A DNA stretch of 64,000 bases. Origin: Gemmatimonadota bacterium. GTDB taxonomy: Bacteria > Gemmatimonadota > Gemmatimonadetes > Longimicrobiales > Gaopeijiaceae. The DNA lies in NCBI GenBank assembly GCA_028873815.1, contig JAPPNN010000035.1, forward strand, positions 38,938 through 102,937, written 5' to 3'. The notes under the pieces were generated by a model that searched no databases, was not told where the DNA came from, and was given only the letters and a program-made list of their open reading frames with translations. Positions 8,311 to 19,307 of the stretch are shown here, one piece after another. Numbering within the stretch: the first letter of the stretch is position 1; the number at the start of each line of letters is the position of its first letter. The position numbers were made by a program, and so were the translations under genes.

Positions 8311-9513
8311 TCAGGCCGTCACGGCTGCGGCCGGACGCGTCGCGGCGGCCACCGCCCGGCTGAAGTCGGCCTTGAGGTCGGCGATGTCCTCGAGCCCCAC
8401 GGAGATGCGCACGAATCCGTCCGGGATGCCCAGTTCGTCGCGCTCCGACGGGCTCAGGTCCACGTGGGAGGTGTGCCGGGGCTGGGAGACCAGGGTCTCC
8501 ACACCCCCCAGCGAGGGCGCGGGTGCGGCGAGACGCAGGGCCGCCGAGAAGCGGTCGGCAGCCGCGCCGCCTCCGTCCAGCACGATGGACACCATGCCCC
8601 CATAGCCGTTGAGCATGCGGGTCGCGAGCGCGTGGTCGGGATGATCCGGCAGGCCCGGATGGATCACCTTGCGGACTCCGGGCACGTCCGTGAACCACTC
8701 GGCAAGCGCGAGCGCGGAGCGATTGTGCCGTGCCATCCTGGCGGGCAGCGTGCGGATGCCTCGCTCCAGGAGCCACGCGGTCTGCGGGTCGATCGAGCCG
8801 CCGTAGAGCTTCATCATCTTCGCGACCCGCCGGATCAGTCCCCTGCTTCCGGCAACGACTCCGGCGATAAGGTCCGAGTGACCGCCGAGGTACTTGGTGG
8901 CCGAGTGGATCACCGCGTCGACCCCGTGTTCGGCGGCGCGAATGTTCATGGGCGTCGCGAAGGTCATGTCGGCCGCCAGGATCGCGCCCACGCTGCGCGC
9001 GGCGCGGCGGGCCGGCTCGATGTCGAAGACGCGAAGCGCGGGATTGGTGGGCAGCTCGATCAGCACCACGCGGGTGGTCGAGGTGACCGCGCCGTCCCAC
9101 GCGCCGGGATCGCCGGGATCCACGAACGTCGTCCTGATGCCGCGCCGCGGGAATTCCCTGGAGAGGAGGGCCCAGGTGGCACCGTACAGATGCCGGCTTG
9201 CGACGATGTGTTCCCCCTGCCCGGCGGCGGCGAGCAGGGTCATCGAGATGGCCGCCATCCCGCTGGCCAGCGCCAGCGCGTCGTCCGTCCCTTCCAGCGC
9301 CGCGACCCTGGCGGCCACGGACTCCTGGTTGGGGTTGTTGCCGTAGCGGCTGTACAGCAGATCGATACCGTCTTCGGGGCCGGCCCAGTGAAAGGTCGAG
9401 CTGCGCACGATCGGGGCCACTAACGGAGCGCCCGGCCGGGGTCGGGGCTGACCCGCGTGCACCGCTTGCGTGGCCGGACCGGGTGTTCCTTCCCTCGTCC
9501 CGTCATTCCTCAT
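8311..9513 (-). CDS. Cys/Met metabolism PLP-dependent enzyme (trans-sulfuration family)
   Basis: 400-residue fold-type I PLP enzyme of the cystathionine gamma-synthase/gamma-lyase/methionine gamma-lyase family. Visible signatures: YSRYGNN (Tyr54, Arg56, contacts PLP phosphate of the neighbouring subunit), SGMAAIS, and the Schiff-base Lys at about 207 in HSATKYLGGHSD. LVSQPRHTSH near the C-terminus is the substrate-carboxylate region. Sequence alone does not separate synthase from lyase. The start has GGAG seven bases upstream. It is the last gene, 20 bases downstream, of the lepA-led operon, and may be co-transcribed. Confidence 0.88.
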   Translation of the reverse strand: MRNDGTREGTPGPATQAVHAGQPRPRPGAPLVAPIVRSSTFHWAGPEDGIDLLYSRYGNNPNQESVAARVAALEGTDDALALASGMAAISMTLLAAAGQGEHIVASRHLYGATWALLSREFPRRGIRTTFVDPGDPGAWDGAVTSTTRVVLIELPTNPALRVFDIEPARRAARSVGAILAADMTFATPMNIRAAEHGVDAVIHSATKYLGGHSDLIAGVVAGSRGLIRRVAKMMKLYGGSIDPQTAWLLERGIRTLPARMARHNRSALALAEWFTDVPGVRKVIHPGLPDHPDHALATRMLNGYGGMVSIVLDGGGAAADRFSAALRLAAPAPSLGGVETLVSQPRHTSHVDLSPSERDELGIPDGFVRISVGLEDIADLKADFSRAVAAATRPAAAVTA

Positions 9514-9533
9514 TGCCTGTCTCCTTCAGTTGT

Positions 9534-10157
9534 CTACCGTGTTCGCGCCAGGGCGCTGAGCGCGGCAGCTCCGCAATTGCCGCTCCAATAGGCCAGCCGC
9601 CGTCGGGCCAATCCAATGAGCAGGGGCTCCCCGAGTTCGCCAAGCGCCTCCGCCAGATCGCGGGGGCCGATCCGCTCGCACCGCTCCAGCGTGTCCCAGG
9701 CCTTGCGCTCCTCGGGCGTCGCCGGACCGAGCAGCTGGAAGCCGCCGCCGACATCGCAGACCGCGGCCAGACCATGCCGTTCAAGGACCTCCTCGACCGC
9801 GTGCCGGTGCATCTCGTCCACGGCCCGGAACAGGAAGAAGATGTTCCCGGGCCGGTCGGGACCCTGATAGCGAAGGAGCAGCTTGGCCACGACTTCATCT
9901 GCGCAACTGAAGTCGAGAATCCGGACGCGCGTGAAGTCGATCAGCATGACATGGGGGGACGGAGGCTTGCGGGCCGGAGACGCAGCTGCCAGCGCCAGGC
10001 GCTGTTCGATCGCCTCCCGCACGGCCCGTCCGGTCGGGCGTGTCACCAGATTGTGCCCACGGGACGCGACCGCGTCGGTGACGATCGCGGCCACGTCGAT
10101 TGCACCGGGCTGGGTCGCCGCGTCACCGTGCCGGCCGTGCGCCAGCCGCTCAGTCAT
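9534..10157 (-). CDS. STAS-like (DUF4325-type) regulatory protein
   Basis: 207 residues. The core HVMLIDFTRVRILDFSCADEVVAKLLL has the beta-alpha pattern and 'D-x-S' switch position of a STAS-like domain, as in DUF4325. The N-terminal part GRAVREAIEQRL precedes it, and the C-terminal ~60 residues form an extra helical piece. The start at 10157 has GGAG seven bases upstream and lies inside the last codons of the STAS/GHKL gene (8-base overlap); an earlier in-frame ATG (10286) would be antisense-like N-terminal extension. The overlap with a GHKL-type protein suggests a partner-switching pair, one protein binding or phosphorylating the other. Assignment to family is probable; role is inferred. 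Confidence 0.65.
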   Translation of the reverse strand: MTERLAHGRHGDAATQPGAIDVAAIVTDAVASRGHNLVTRPTGRAVREAIEQRLALAAASPARKPPSPHVMLIDFTRVRILDFSCADEVVAKLLLRYQGPDRPGNIFFLFRAVDEMHRHAVEEVLERHGLAAVCDVGGGFQLLGPATPEERKAWDTLERCERIGPRDLAEALGELGEPLLIGLARRRLAYWSGNCGAAALSALARTR

Positions 10158-11037
10158 CGATTCGCTCCGGGAGAACGAGGTTGATCTGCGCGCCCGGAAA
10201 CCGGGGCAGGCCGTCCACGACCGGGGGACTCGGATGCCAGGAGGGGCTGTCTGCGATACGGGCCGTGCCGCTGCGGATGGAGACAAGGCCCTGCCAGCGT
10301 GCCACCTGTTTTCGTATCTGCTGGATCCCCTGCCCCCGCCCCGTGTCCGGAAAACGGGTGAGGCCCATGAGAAACGCGGCTTCCAGAGCCGTCACGTCTC
10401 CCCAGCGATCGCCAAAACGCTCCGCGTGCTCTTCCGCCAGCGAATCCCGGAAGCCCCGTCCGACGTCCGACACCGCGATCACCAGTACCTGGCGGCCCAG
10501 CCGGCGGGTCCAGTTGTAACGCTGGGCCGCGACCCATCCCGGCCCGTCCGCGTGCTCCACGATGTTCTGGCAGACTTCGGACAGGATCACCGAGAACTGG
10601 ACCACCGCGGCGAGCGGATAGCGAAGGGTCCGAGAGAGGATCGCTCCCGCCCGGGACTGGACCCGGTCGACCACGTCGTGCACGTCGGAGTTGGTCGCAA
10701 TCGACGTGATCTCGAGCAGCACATCCGACGCGCGGGAAGGAGTCCGGACCGCACGCCGCGGCGACCCCTGGAATACGCTTGCGGCGGCCGCGGGGAATCC
10801 CATCCGGTCCAGGTATCCCACAACGTCGCCTCCCGCGGGCAACGACAGACGGGCGGCAGCGCCGTTGGCGGACGCGACCTGTCCGGCGCAAAGAAGTGCC
10901 AGCATCCCGTTCGGGTCGATCCACCGCAGCCGCCGCGCGTCGAAGAGCACCGGTTCCGCGCCGGCGGCGGCCGCTTCCGCGAAGACGGCGTCGACGTTTC
11001 GGTAGTCGAGCGAGGACGGGATCTCCACGACCCGCAT
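10150..11037 (-). CDS. STAS-GHKL ATPase fusion, anti-sigma-kinase-like
   Basis: 295 residues in two parts. Residues ~1-90 look like a STAS domain, with PVLFDARRLRWIDPNGMLALL matching the canonical beta-strand plus helix around the phospho-switch; the switch residue would be N43 in place of Ser. Residues ~140-290 form a GHKL/HATPase_c fold: N-box SEVCQNIVEHA (152-162), G1-like DVGRGF (191-196) and G2-like GRGQG (233-237). This matches SpoIIAB/RsbW-type serine kinase/anti-sigma proteins, here fused to their usual antagonist fold. Start is one base after the PfkB stop; stop overlaps the next STAS-like gene. No sigma-B-type factor is nearby, so the target is unknown. Confidence 0.7.
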   Translation of the reverse strand: MRVVEIPSSLDYRNVDAVFAEAAAAGAEPVLFDARRLRWIDPNGMLALLCAGQVASANGAAARLSLPAGGDVVGYLDRMGFPAAAASVFQGSPRRAVRTPSRASDVLLEITSIATNSDVHDVVDRVQSRAGAILSRTLRYPLAAVVQFSVILSEVCQNIVEHADGPGWVAAQRYNWTRRLGRQVLVIAVSDVGRGFRDSLAEEHAERFGDRWGDVTALEAAFLMGLTRFPDTGRGQGIQQIRKQVARWQGLVSIRSGTARIADSPSWHPSPPVVDGLPRFPGAQINLVLPERIDD

Positions 11038-11038
11038 G

Positions 11039-11977
11039 TCAGTGCGGGCTCCAGGGCGGACGCGGGCCCTCTACGGCCAGGTGCCGCCGTGTCTCGTCGG
11101 CGCCGCGGCATCGCAGCTTGCATCTGGCGAGCGCCTGCGCGTACGTGATCGCGGTGCCCCGGTCGGCCCCCGCGAGAACGCCCGAGAAGAAGGCGGCTCC
11201 CCACACGTCGCCGCATCCCGTGGGGTCGCCGGACGCCGGGACGGAAGAGGTCGGGATATCCCACTCAGCGGGGTCTCGATCCCGCCTGGCCGCGATCACC
11301 TTCACGCCCTGGCTGCCGCGGGTCACCGCTATCATGCGCGCGCGCGCCTCGAAAGCCGACGCGGCGGCGCGGACCGGGTCGGCTGCGTCGCGGGAGAACA
11401 TGGCGAATTCATCTTCGTTCATCTGCACGGTATCGAAACACCCGGCCCATTCCTCGGAAGACCGAAGATAACGCGGCACGCGGCGTCCGTCGCTCTCGAC
11501 ACCCAGGAACAGCGAGTGCAGATCGGCATGCGACGGTCCGGCAAGTCCGTCCCGGATGCGCTTCGCCCCTGGCAGCGTCAATTCCATCCCGGCGATGAAG
11601 TTGACGTACAGGGCGTCGAGGCCTGACAGGAATTCCCCCACTTCGCGGACGGTCCACTCCGGGACACCCCCGCTCAGGATCTCCAGGCGGTCGGAGTCGT
11701 TCGAGTAGACGAGCTCGACGCGGTTATTCGGTTCCGGCACCGTCCGCACGAAGCGCGCGTCGCCGACCCGGGTGAAGGAGCGCATGAACGAGGTCGCCCG
11801 CGCGTGAAGGTCGGCACCGATCTTGACGATCGGAACCGTGTTCCAGCCATCAGGAAGGGCGGCCTCGAAGGCCGCGAGCGCATACCCGATACCGCCCCAT
11901 GCGCGCACCGGGGCGGGCGCCGCCGGGTGTATGATCGTGTCGCGGACCAGCGTGCCCAGAACCCCAAGCCGCTTCAT
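11039..11977 (-). CDS. PfkB-family carbohydrate/nucleoside kinase
   Basis: 312-residue ribokinase-fold kinase. The C-terminal PfkB signature DPTGCGDVWGAAF, with the catalytic Asp in GCGD, is intact, and the N-terminal GTLVRDTII and WGGIGYALAAFEAAL occupy the usual sugar-binding strand and glycine turn. Substrate cannot be told from sequence; the family covers ribose, fructose, adenosine and others. The start overlaps the ROK kinase stop by four bases (ATGA). Two sugar kinases back to back suggest a shared sugar-salvage role, but no transporter is adjacent. Confidence 0.85.
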   Translation of the reverse strand: MKRLGVLGTLVRDTIIHPAAPAPVRAWGGIGYALAAFEAALPDGWNTVPIVKIGADLHARATSFMRSFTRVGDARFVRTVPEPNNRVELVYSNDSDRLEILSGGVPEWTVREVGEFLSGLDALYVNFIAGMELTLPGAKRIRDGLAGPSHADLHSLFLGVESDGRRVPRYLRSSEEWAGCFDTVQMNEDEFAMFSRDAADPVRAAASAFEARARMIAVTRGSQGVKVIAARRDRDPAEWDIPTSSVPASGDPTGCGDVWGAAFFSGVLAGADRGTAITYAQALARCKLRCRGADETRRHLAVEGPRPPWSPH

Positions 11978-12956
11978 CGGGGGCGACAGAGATGGGCGCG
12001 CCTGAAAACGCCGGCGGCGCCGATCACTCCGGCGCTGTCGCCCAGCTCGCTTCGCACGATCCGGCAGGCGCGCATGTGCGTGCCGAAGACACGGCCCCGG
12101 ACCTCACGCCGAAGGGGCCGCAGCAGGCGCTCGCCCGCATTCGCAACGCCACCTCCGATGACCACCGCGTCGGGGTTGAGAAGGTGGATCAGGTTGGCGA
12201 CCGCGGTTGCGAGGATGCGCGCCGTATCCCGCAGAACCCCTTCGGCGTGCCGGTCCCCGGCCGTGGCGGCCGCACAGACGATCTCGGCCGTGATTTCGCC
12301 AAGGTCACCGTCCACGATCGACGCCAGAACCGAATCGCCGCCATCCGGGATCGCTTCGATCGCCCTCGCCGCGATCGCGGGTCCCGACGCGTACGCCTCG
12401 ACACACCCCCGGGCACCGCACGGGCAACGCCTGCCGCGGAAATCGACCGACATGTGGCCCACCTCGCCGGCCCCGCCGGAAGCGCCGCGATGGATCTCGC
12501 CGTCGATCACGATGCCCCCGCCGATTCCGGTGCCGAGCGTGATGCCCACGAGGCGCCGACAGCCCCGCCCCGCGCCCATCCACCATTCGCCATAGGTGAA
12601 GCAATTGGCGTCGTTGTCCAGGGTCGCCGGCATTCCGCAAGCCTCGGCGACGAGGTCGCGCAAGGGGTAATCCCGCCACCCGAGGTTGGGGGTCTCGGCG
12701 ACGACGCCCGATTCCGTGTCCAGCGGGCCGGGCGCGCCGAGGCCGATCCCGGCGACGTTTTCCCGTCCCACATCGGTCACCGATTCACGAATCATGGTGA
12801 CGATGCGGTCCAGAACGCGGTCCGAACCGCTCGCCGCCCGCGTGTGGCAGCGCCGGACAGCCACGGGTGGCGCACCGCCTTCCAAGGGCACCCTCCCGAC
12901 CCGCAGGTTGGTGCCTCCGATGTCCACCCCCACGACCCAGGGCGGCCCCTGGCCCT

Positions 12957-12960
<4 letters not shown>
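11974..12960 (-). CDS. ROK-family sugar kinase (glucokinase-like)
   Basis: About 328 residues from a GTG at 12960. ATP-binding [10 protein letters not shown] is near residues 13-22, [14 protein letters not shown] carries the catalytic Asp, GTGIGGGIV forms the second phosphate loop, and [11 protein letters not shown] followed by [14 protein letters not shown] is the zinc-binding ROK signature. No helix-turn-helix domain precedes it, so it is a kinase rather than a NagC/XylR-type repressor. The GTG start overlaps the lepA stop as GTGA, which fixes the start; a longer ORF begins at 13101 but would lie entirely inside lepA. Probable glucokinase; other hexoses or ManNAc are possible. Confidence 0.88.
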
Positions 12961-14765
<1,805 letters not shown>

Positions 14766-15100
14766 CGATCGCGACGCCCGGAGTGTGGGGTGCGGTGCCG
14801 CTCGAGCGCCACACGGCCTGGTGGCGGGGCTCCGAGCGAGGACTTTCGAAGGTAACCGGGCCGATTTTGGACGGTCAATCTTGGAGCCGGAAGTCCCGGG
14901 CGGGACCGGGACCCGCGGGTCCGCCCGCATCGGGGCCAGGCTGTGCTTCGTTTCCGGCGATAGCGACAAGACCGGTCATTTGTGCGACAAAACCGGCACA
15001 AGAGGACGGATTTCAAGTTGCGCCCGGATGGCCGCATGGTTTTCATTAGAAGTAGGATGGTCCGGTGCTTTCCAACCGCACAATACAACCGAGGTGCGTC
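14766..15100. promoter_or_regulatory. Divergent regulatory region lepA / TonB receptor
   Basis: 335 bases with no gene. It contains a 13-bp direct repeat, GCGACAAGACCGG at 14963-14975 and GCGACAAAACCGG at 14984-14996, offset by 21 bp (two helical turns), which looks like a pair of regulator sites. An AT-rich patch at 15035-15060 just upstream of the receptor start may hold its promoter. No terminator or RNA motif is evident. Confidence 0.4.
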
Positions 15101-18100
15101 ATGTTTCGTTGCCCCGACCGGTCGAGGGTTCCCCGGCAAACTGCTGTTCTCCTCCTCTGTCTCGCCCTGTACGGGATCACCGCGAACACCGCGTCGGCCC
15201 AGGCAACCGGATCCATTACCGGGGTCGTGACCGACGCCGCAAGTGGACAGCCGATCGCGGGGGCGCAGATTTCGATTCCTGCGCTGGGCACGGGGATTCT
15301 GTCGCGCGGTGACGGACGATTCACCCTCGTGGGCCTGCCACCCGGCACGCACGAAGTGCAAGCCGAGATGATCGGCCACCTCGCCACCTCCGAGAGCGTT
15401 GTCGTACCGGAAGGCGGCGCCGTGTTCGTCGAACTGCGGATGCAGCCGACCGTCCTCCACCTGCACGAGGTGGTCGTCACCGGAACCGCCTTCGAGGAAT
15501 CGCCGGTCGACCTGCCGTATTCAGTCACGGTTTCCGGGCGTCGGTCCCTGGCCGAACAGGGATCGCCGCAGGCGGTCGACTTCTTCCGTAACCTCGGAGC
15601 CAGCGCGGGTGTCCTCGGTGATCGCCAGGGCTGGTATACTACGCGGCCGACCGCGGCGGTGCCCGAAACGGTGGCCAGCGTGAATCTCCGCGGCATCGGG
15701 CCTTCGCGCACCCTCGTCCTGCTGAACGGCAGCCGCCAGGTGTACGTCTCGGCACGACTGCTGGGGGGTCGGTTCGTCGACGTCAATGCCTTCCCGTCGA
15801 TTGCGCTCGACCGTATCGAGGTGGTGAAGGAAGGCGCCTCCGCGATCTACGGCTCGGATGCCGTCGCCGGCGTGGCCAACTTCCTTACCCGGGGGGACTT
15901 CGAGGGATTCGAGGTGTCGGGGTCGCATGAGTACCTTTCCGGCGCGGGTGACACGAACGCGGGCGCAATCTGGGGATCGAGACTCTCCGAGAGCGCGCAC
16001 GCGGTCGTGTCGGCCGAGGTGGCGCTCACGCAGGCGCTGACCCCCCAGGATCGGGATTGGGCACTGCGCCCGTTCACGTCCGGGGGCGGGGCCTGGTCGT
16101 ATACGGGTAATCCCGGCGCGTTCCTTTTTCCCAGACTGACCGGCAACGAGACGAAGGAGGAGTTCGTCGCGGCGCTGGCCGATGCACAGTTCGGCGGCTG
16201 GGGCGGCGTCTTCATCGACCCGCAGTGCACGGCCTTCGGGGGCCACCTCGAGGGAGAGACCTGCCGCTTCCGCTACCAGCCCTGGGATAACCTGATCCAG
16301 GCGTCCCGCCATGTCCGGGTCTTCGGCGAACTGAACGGCGAACTGGGTGACCGGTCGCGGTACCACGTCGAGGCCCTGTGGGCCGAGGCCTCCACCCCGG
16401 ACTGGGTGACCACACCGTCGTTCCCTCCGATCTCTCCTTACAACGGGGCGCAGGTCATCACGCCGGGGAACCCGGGACGGCTGGCCTTCTGCCGGAGCCA
16501 TGCGCAGGCGGCCGGATTCGCAGGTCAGGAAGCCTGTCTGCAGGACGACTGGTACTTCTACGGCCGCCTGGTGGGCAACAGCGGCCCCGGCCGTACTCTG
16601 GACCGGAAATCCCGCACCGGACGGATTGCCGGTTCGCTGGAGCGCCACATCGAGTCTCTCGGGGGGAACGAGGCCTCCCTGGAGTTTTCCGCCTCGCTTT
16701 CGCGCACCGCCGGCAACGTCAACCTCCCGGCCGAGTACGCCTACCGGAAATTCCTCGCGTTCCGCGGCTTCGGAGGCGCAAACTGCGGGGTCGACGTGGT
16801 ACTCGACCCCTCCAGCCCCTCGGGCATGGCCCTGGGCGCGCTGAACGGCGCCGTGGCCGGTCAGGGGAACTGCATGTACTACAACCCCTTCAGCAACGCC
16901 CTCCAGTACTCCGCCCAACCCGGAGCACGCTACCTGGAACAGGCGAACCCGGACTACGCGCCCGGGCTCGAGAACAGCCCCGCGCTGATCGACTGGATCA
17001 ACGAAGAAGTCAATCTGGACAACGCCGCGAACCTCGTGGTGGCGGATGCCATTCTCAAGGGCACGCTGGGGGAGGAGGTCGCCGACTATGCCGTCGGGTA
17101 TCAGTTCCGCTGGTTCGACGTAGAGGCCGACCCGAACGCTCCCGGCAACCTCGAACGCAATCCCTGTTCCGTCCCCGGCGACCAGACCTGCCTGGAGAAG
17201 GCGGGAGCCTTCACGTTCACGACCGGTCACTATCCCTATCACGGCGCTCAGACCGTGCACCGCTTCTTCGTCGAGTCCCAACTGGGGCTCGGATCGAGGG
17301 TGCACGCCCAGGTGGCCGCCAACTACGAGTTCCACGGGTCCGTGAGCAGCTTCGATCCGAAGCTGGCCCTGCGCGTGGACCTGGCCGAGCCGCTGGCTCT
17401 GCGCGCGTCGCTGCAGACGACGTTCCGCACGCCTTCCGTCGACGACCTCAACGAGTCCCGCAACACCTCGCTCGAGTACGTCGCCGAGGCGGGTATCTAC
17501 AAGGCGCTGGACGCCTTTGGAAACCCCGACCTGGTGCCTGAACGCGCGTTCACCTACAACGTGGGGCTCACGCTTCAGTTCCCGCGCATGCGGGCATCAC
17601 TGGACTACTGGGACTACGATTTCCGCGACGTGATCGACATCATTCCCGCTACCGGAGTCACCCGCTTGTACGATCAGGGCGGCGCTTCGCGCGCGGCCGT
17701 GCAACAGTTCGTGACCTGCCCGGACGGCCCCGGCACCGGTACATGCCCTACGGCCGCCCTCGAGCGGATCGCCGTGCGCACCATCAACTGGCCTGGCATC
17801 GAGTTGTCGGGACTCGACTGGCACGTCAGCGCCCGGCTGCCCGCTGCCGAGAGCATCGTCTCGCTCGGAATGGACGGCACCTTCGTCCGGAGATTCTTCG
17901 TCCGGGCCCTCGATCTGAATGGCGTGGAGGTCTTTGGGGCCCAGGACGCCGCCGGAAAGCTGAACTGGAACAATCCCATCGCGCCCCCGCTGCCCCAGTG
18001 GAAGAGCCGGTTCTCCGCAGGCTATCACTTTGGGGACTACAGCGTGGTCAACTACGTCAACGCGGTCTCCGGGTATGCAAACGAGGTCTTCCCGGACACC

Positions 18101-18307
18101 GAATTCGCCGATATCGACCGGTTCGTCACCTGGGACCTGAGCGTGTTGCGGCGGGCCTCGAGCAGGGCCGACGTGGCGTTGTCGGCTCTGAACCTCCTCG
18201 GCACGCCGCCTCCGCTGGTCAACTGGGAGCAGTCGTACGACGGATTCACCCACAGTCCAAAGGGGCGGCGGATCAAACTCTCGCTGACCTATCGCATGGG
18301 CGGCTGA
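15101..18307 (+). CDS. TonB-dependent outer-membrane receptor with CarboxypepD_reg-like domain
   Basis: 1068-residue outer-membrane transporter. After a signal peptide (AVLLLCLALYGITANTASAQ), a carboxypeptidase-regulatory-like beta-sandwich covers about 25-110 (GSITGVVTDAASGQPIAGAQ, GTHEVQAEMIG). A plug domain follows (about 120-270; NLRGIGPSRTLVLLNGSR, VEVVKEGASAIYGSDAV-type segment), then a large barrel ending in LSLTYRMGG. The start at 15101 is preceded by GAGGTG; an earlier ATG at 15065 has no ribosome site. No SusD partner lies next to it, so it is a SusC-like or siderophore/cobalamin-type receptor of unknown ligand. Its gene is separated by 69 bases from the following operon. Confidence 0.9.
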   Translation: MFRCPDRSRVPRQTAVLLLCLALYGITANTASAQATGSITGVVTDAASGQPIAGAQISIPALGTGILSRGDGRFTLVGLPPGTHEVQAEMIGHLATSESVVVPEGGAVFVELRMQPTVLHLHEVVVTGTAFEESPVDLPYSVTVSGRRSLAEQGSPQAVDFFRNLGASAGVLGDRQGWYTTRPTAAVPETVASVNLRGIGPSRTLVLLNGSRQVYVSARLLGGRFVDVNAFPSIALDRIEVVKEGASAIYGSDAVAGVANFLTRGDFEGFEVSGSHEYLSGAGDTNAGAIWGSRLSESAHAVVSAEVALTQALTPQDRDWALRPFTSGGGAWSYTGNPGAFLFPRLTGNETKEEFVAALADAQFGGWGGVFIDPQCTAFGGHLEGETCRFRYQPWDNLIQASRHVRVFGELNGELGDRSRYHVEALWAEASTPDWVTTPSFPPISPYNGAQVITPGNPGRLAFCRSHAQAAGFAGQEACLQDDWYFYGRLVGNSGPGRTLDRKSRTGRIAGSLERHIESLGGNEASLEFSASLSRTAGNVNLPAEYAYRKFLAFRGFGGANCGVDVVLDPSSPSGMALGALNGAVAGQGNCMYYNPFSNALQYSAQPGARYLEQANPDYAPGLENSPALIDWINEEVNLDNAANLVVADAILKGTLGEEVADYAVGYQFRWFDVEADPNAPGNLERNPCSVPGDQTCLEKAGAFTFTTGHYPYHGAQTVHRFFVESQLGLGSRVHAQVAANYEFHGSVSSFDPKLALRVDLAEPLALRASLQTTFRTPSVDDLNESRNTSLEYVAEAGIYKALDAFGNPDLVPERAFTYNVGLTLQFPRMRASLDYWDYDFRDVIDIIPATGVTRLYDQGGASRAAVQQFVTCPDGPGTGTCPTAALERIAVRTINWPGIELSGLDWHVSARLPAAESIVSLGMDGTFVRRFFVRALDLNGVEVFGAQDAAGKLNWNNPIAPPLPQWKSRFSAGYHFGDYSVVNYVNAVSGYANEVFPDTEFADIDRFVTWDLSVLRRASSRADVALSALNLLGTPPPLVNWEQSYDGFTHSPKGRRIKLSLTYRMGG

Positions 18308-18312
18308 TCCCC

Positions 18313-18333
18313 GGCCGCTCTCCCCCGGCGGCC
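18313..18333 (+). terminator. Possible stem-loop after TonB receptor
   Basis: Arms GGCCGC / GCGGCC with a 9-base C-rich loop begin six bases after the receptor stop. No T-run follows, so termination is only suggested by position. Confidence 0.3.
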
Positions 18334-18376
18334 TGCCACTTCCGCATGCCGTGGCGCCAGTCCACATTAATGGACC

Positions 18377-19306
18377 ATGGCCACCAACGAGACGACGACT
18401 CCGCACCGGGACCGGCGCACGGACCTGCTCGATCCGGCCACCCTGGCGCAACTCGGCGGGATCGACATCATCGCGCGGCAGGTGGTGCAGGGCTTTCTGC
18501 TGGGCCTGCATCGTTCGCCGAACCGGGGATTCTCCGCCGAATTCGCGGAACTGCGGCAGTACCAGCCGGGCGACGACCTGCGGACGCTGGATTGGCGGAT
18601 GTTCGCCCGTTCGGACCGCTTCTACGTCAAGCAGTACGAGGAAGAGACCAACCTGCGGGCCTACATGCTGCTCGACATCAGCGAGTCCATGGCCTGGTCG
18701 TCGCAGGCCCGCCTCCCCTCGAAGCTCTGGTACGCGAAGCATCTGGCCGCGGCCTTGTCGCTGATCCTGATCCGGCAGGGAGACATCGTGGGACTGATCG
18801 CCTTCCACGAGAGGATCGTGCGGCAGACGCAGGCCCGCGGGGGCAAGGTACACTGGCGGCTTCTGCTTCAGCACCTTCACACGCTCCAGGGCGGAGGGCG
18901 CACGGAAGCCGAGTCCGCGCTGAAAAGCGTGGCCATGAGGCTCAAGCGGAAGGGTCTCGTGATCCTGATTTCCGATCTCCTGGTCGACCCCGAAGGGACT
19001 GCCAAAGCCCTGATCTATCTGCAGCACACCGGCCACGAGGTGCTGGTCTTCCACCTGATCGACCCCGGCGAACGCGACCTGCCCACCACGGGCGAGACAC
19101 GGTTTGTGGATCCAGAGACGGGGGATTCGCTCCAGGTGTCGGTCGCGGACATGCGGCGCCAATACCGCAATGCCGTGGAGGAAGCCGTAGCCGAGTGGAC
19201 CACAGCCCTGACGAGTCGCGGGATCGCGTACTCGACGATCGGCACTGACGAACCCCTTTCGCGGGCGCTCCGGCTCTATTTGTGGAAGCGCCAGCGTCTT
19301 CCCTGA
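18377..19306 (+). CDS. DUF58 domain protein
   Basis: 309 residues. The DUF58 hallmark is clear at about 50-110: EFAELRQYQPGDDLRTLDWR, then FYVKQYEEETN and YMLLDISESMAW, a vWA-like fold with a MIDAS-type DxSxS. These proteins travel with MoxR ATPases and Bat proteins and are thought to help assemble or protect envelope complexes. Here the partner is the BatA-type gene starting two bases after the stop; no MoxR ATPase gene is in the window immediately upstream, where the TonB receptor lies instead. It begins the run DUF58-BatA-mfd-ppi-surA-pdxA. Confidence 0.88.
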   Translation: MATNETTTPHRDRRTDLLDPATLAQLGGIDIIARQVVQGFLLGLHRSPNRGFSAEFAELRQYQPGDDLRTLDWRMFARSDRFYVKQYEEETNLRAYMLLDISESMAWSSQARLPSKLWYAKHLAAALSLILIRQGDIVGLIAFHERIVRQTQARGGKVHWRLLLQHLHTLQGGGRTEAESALKSVAMRLKRKGLVILISDLLVDPEGTAKALIYLQHTGHEVLVFHLIDPGERDLPTTGETRFVDPETGDSLQVSVADMRRQYRNAVEEAVAEWTTALTSRGIAYSTIGTDEPLSRALRLYLWKRQRLP

Positions 19307-19307
19307 C

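Noticed and set aside
14766..14969. 68-residue N-terminal extension of LepA
   Set aside because: LepA homology starts at GTG 14765 (RTDLIRNF); the extra part is low complexity.
15521..17335. 604-residue minus-strand frame inside the TonB receptor
   Set aside because: Antisense shadow; the receptor frame carries plug and barrel signatures throughout.
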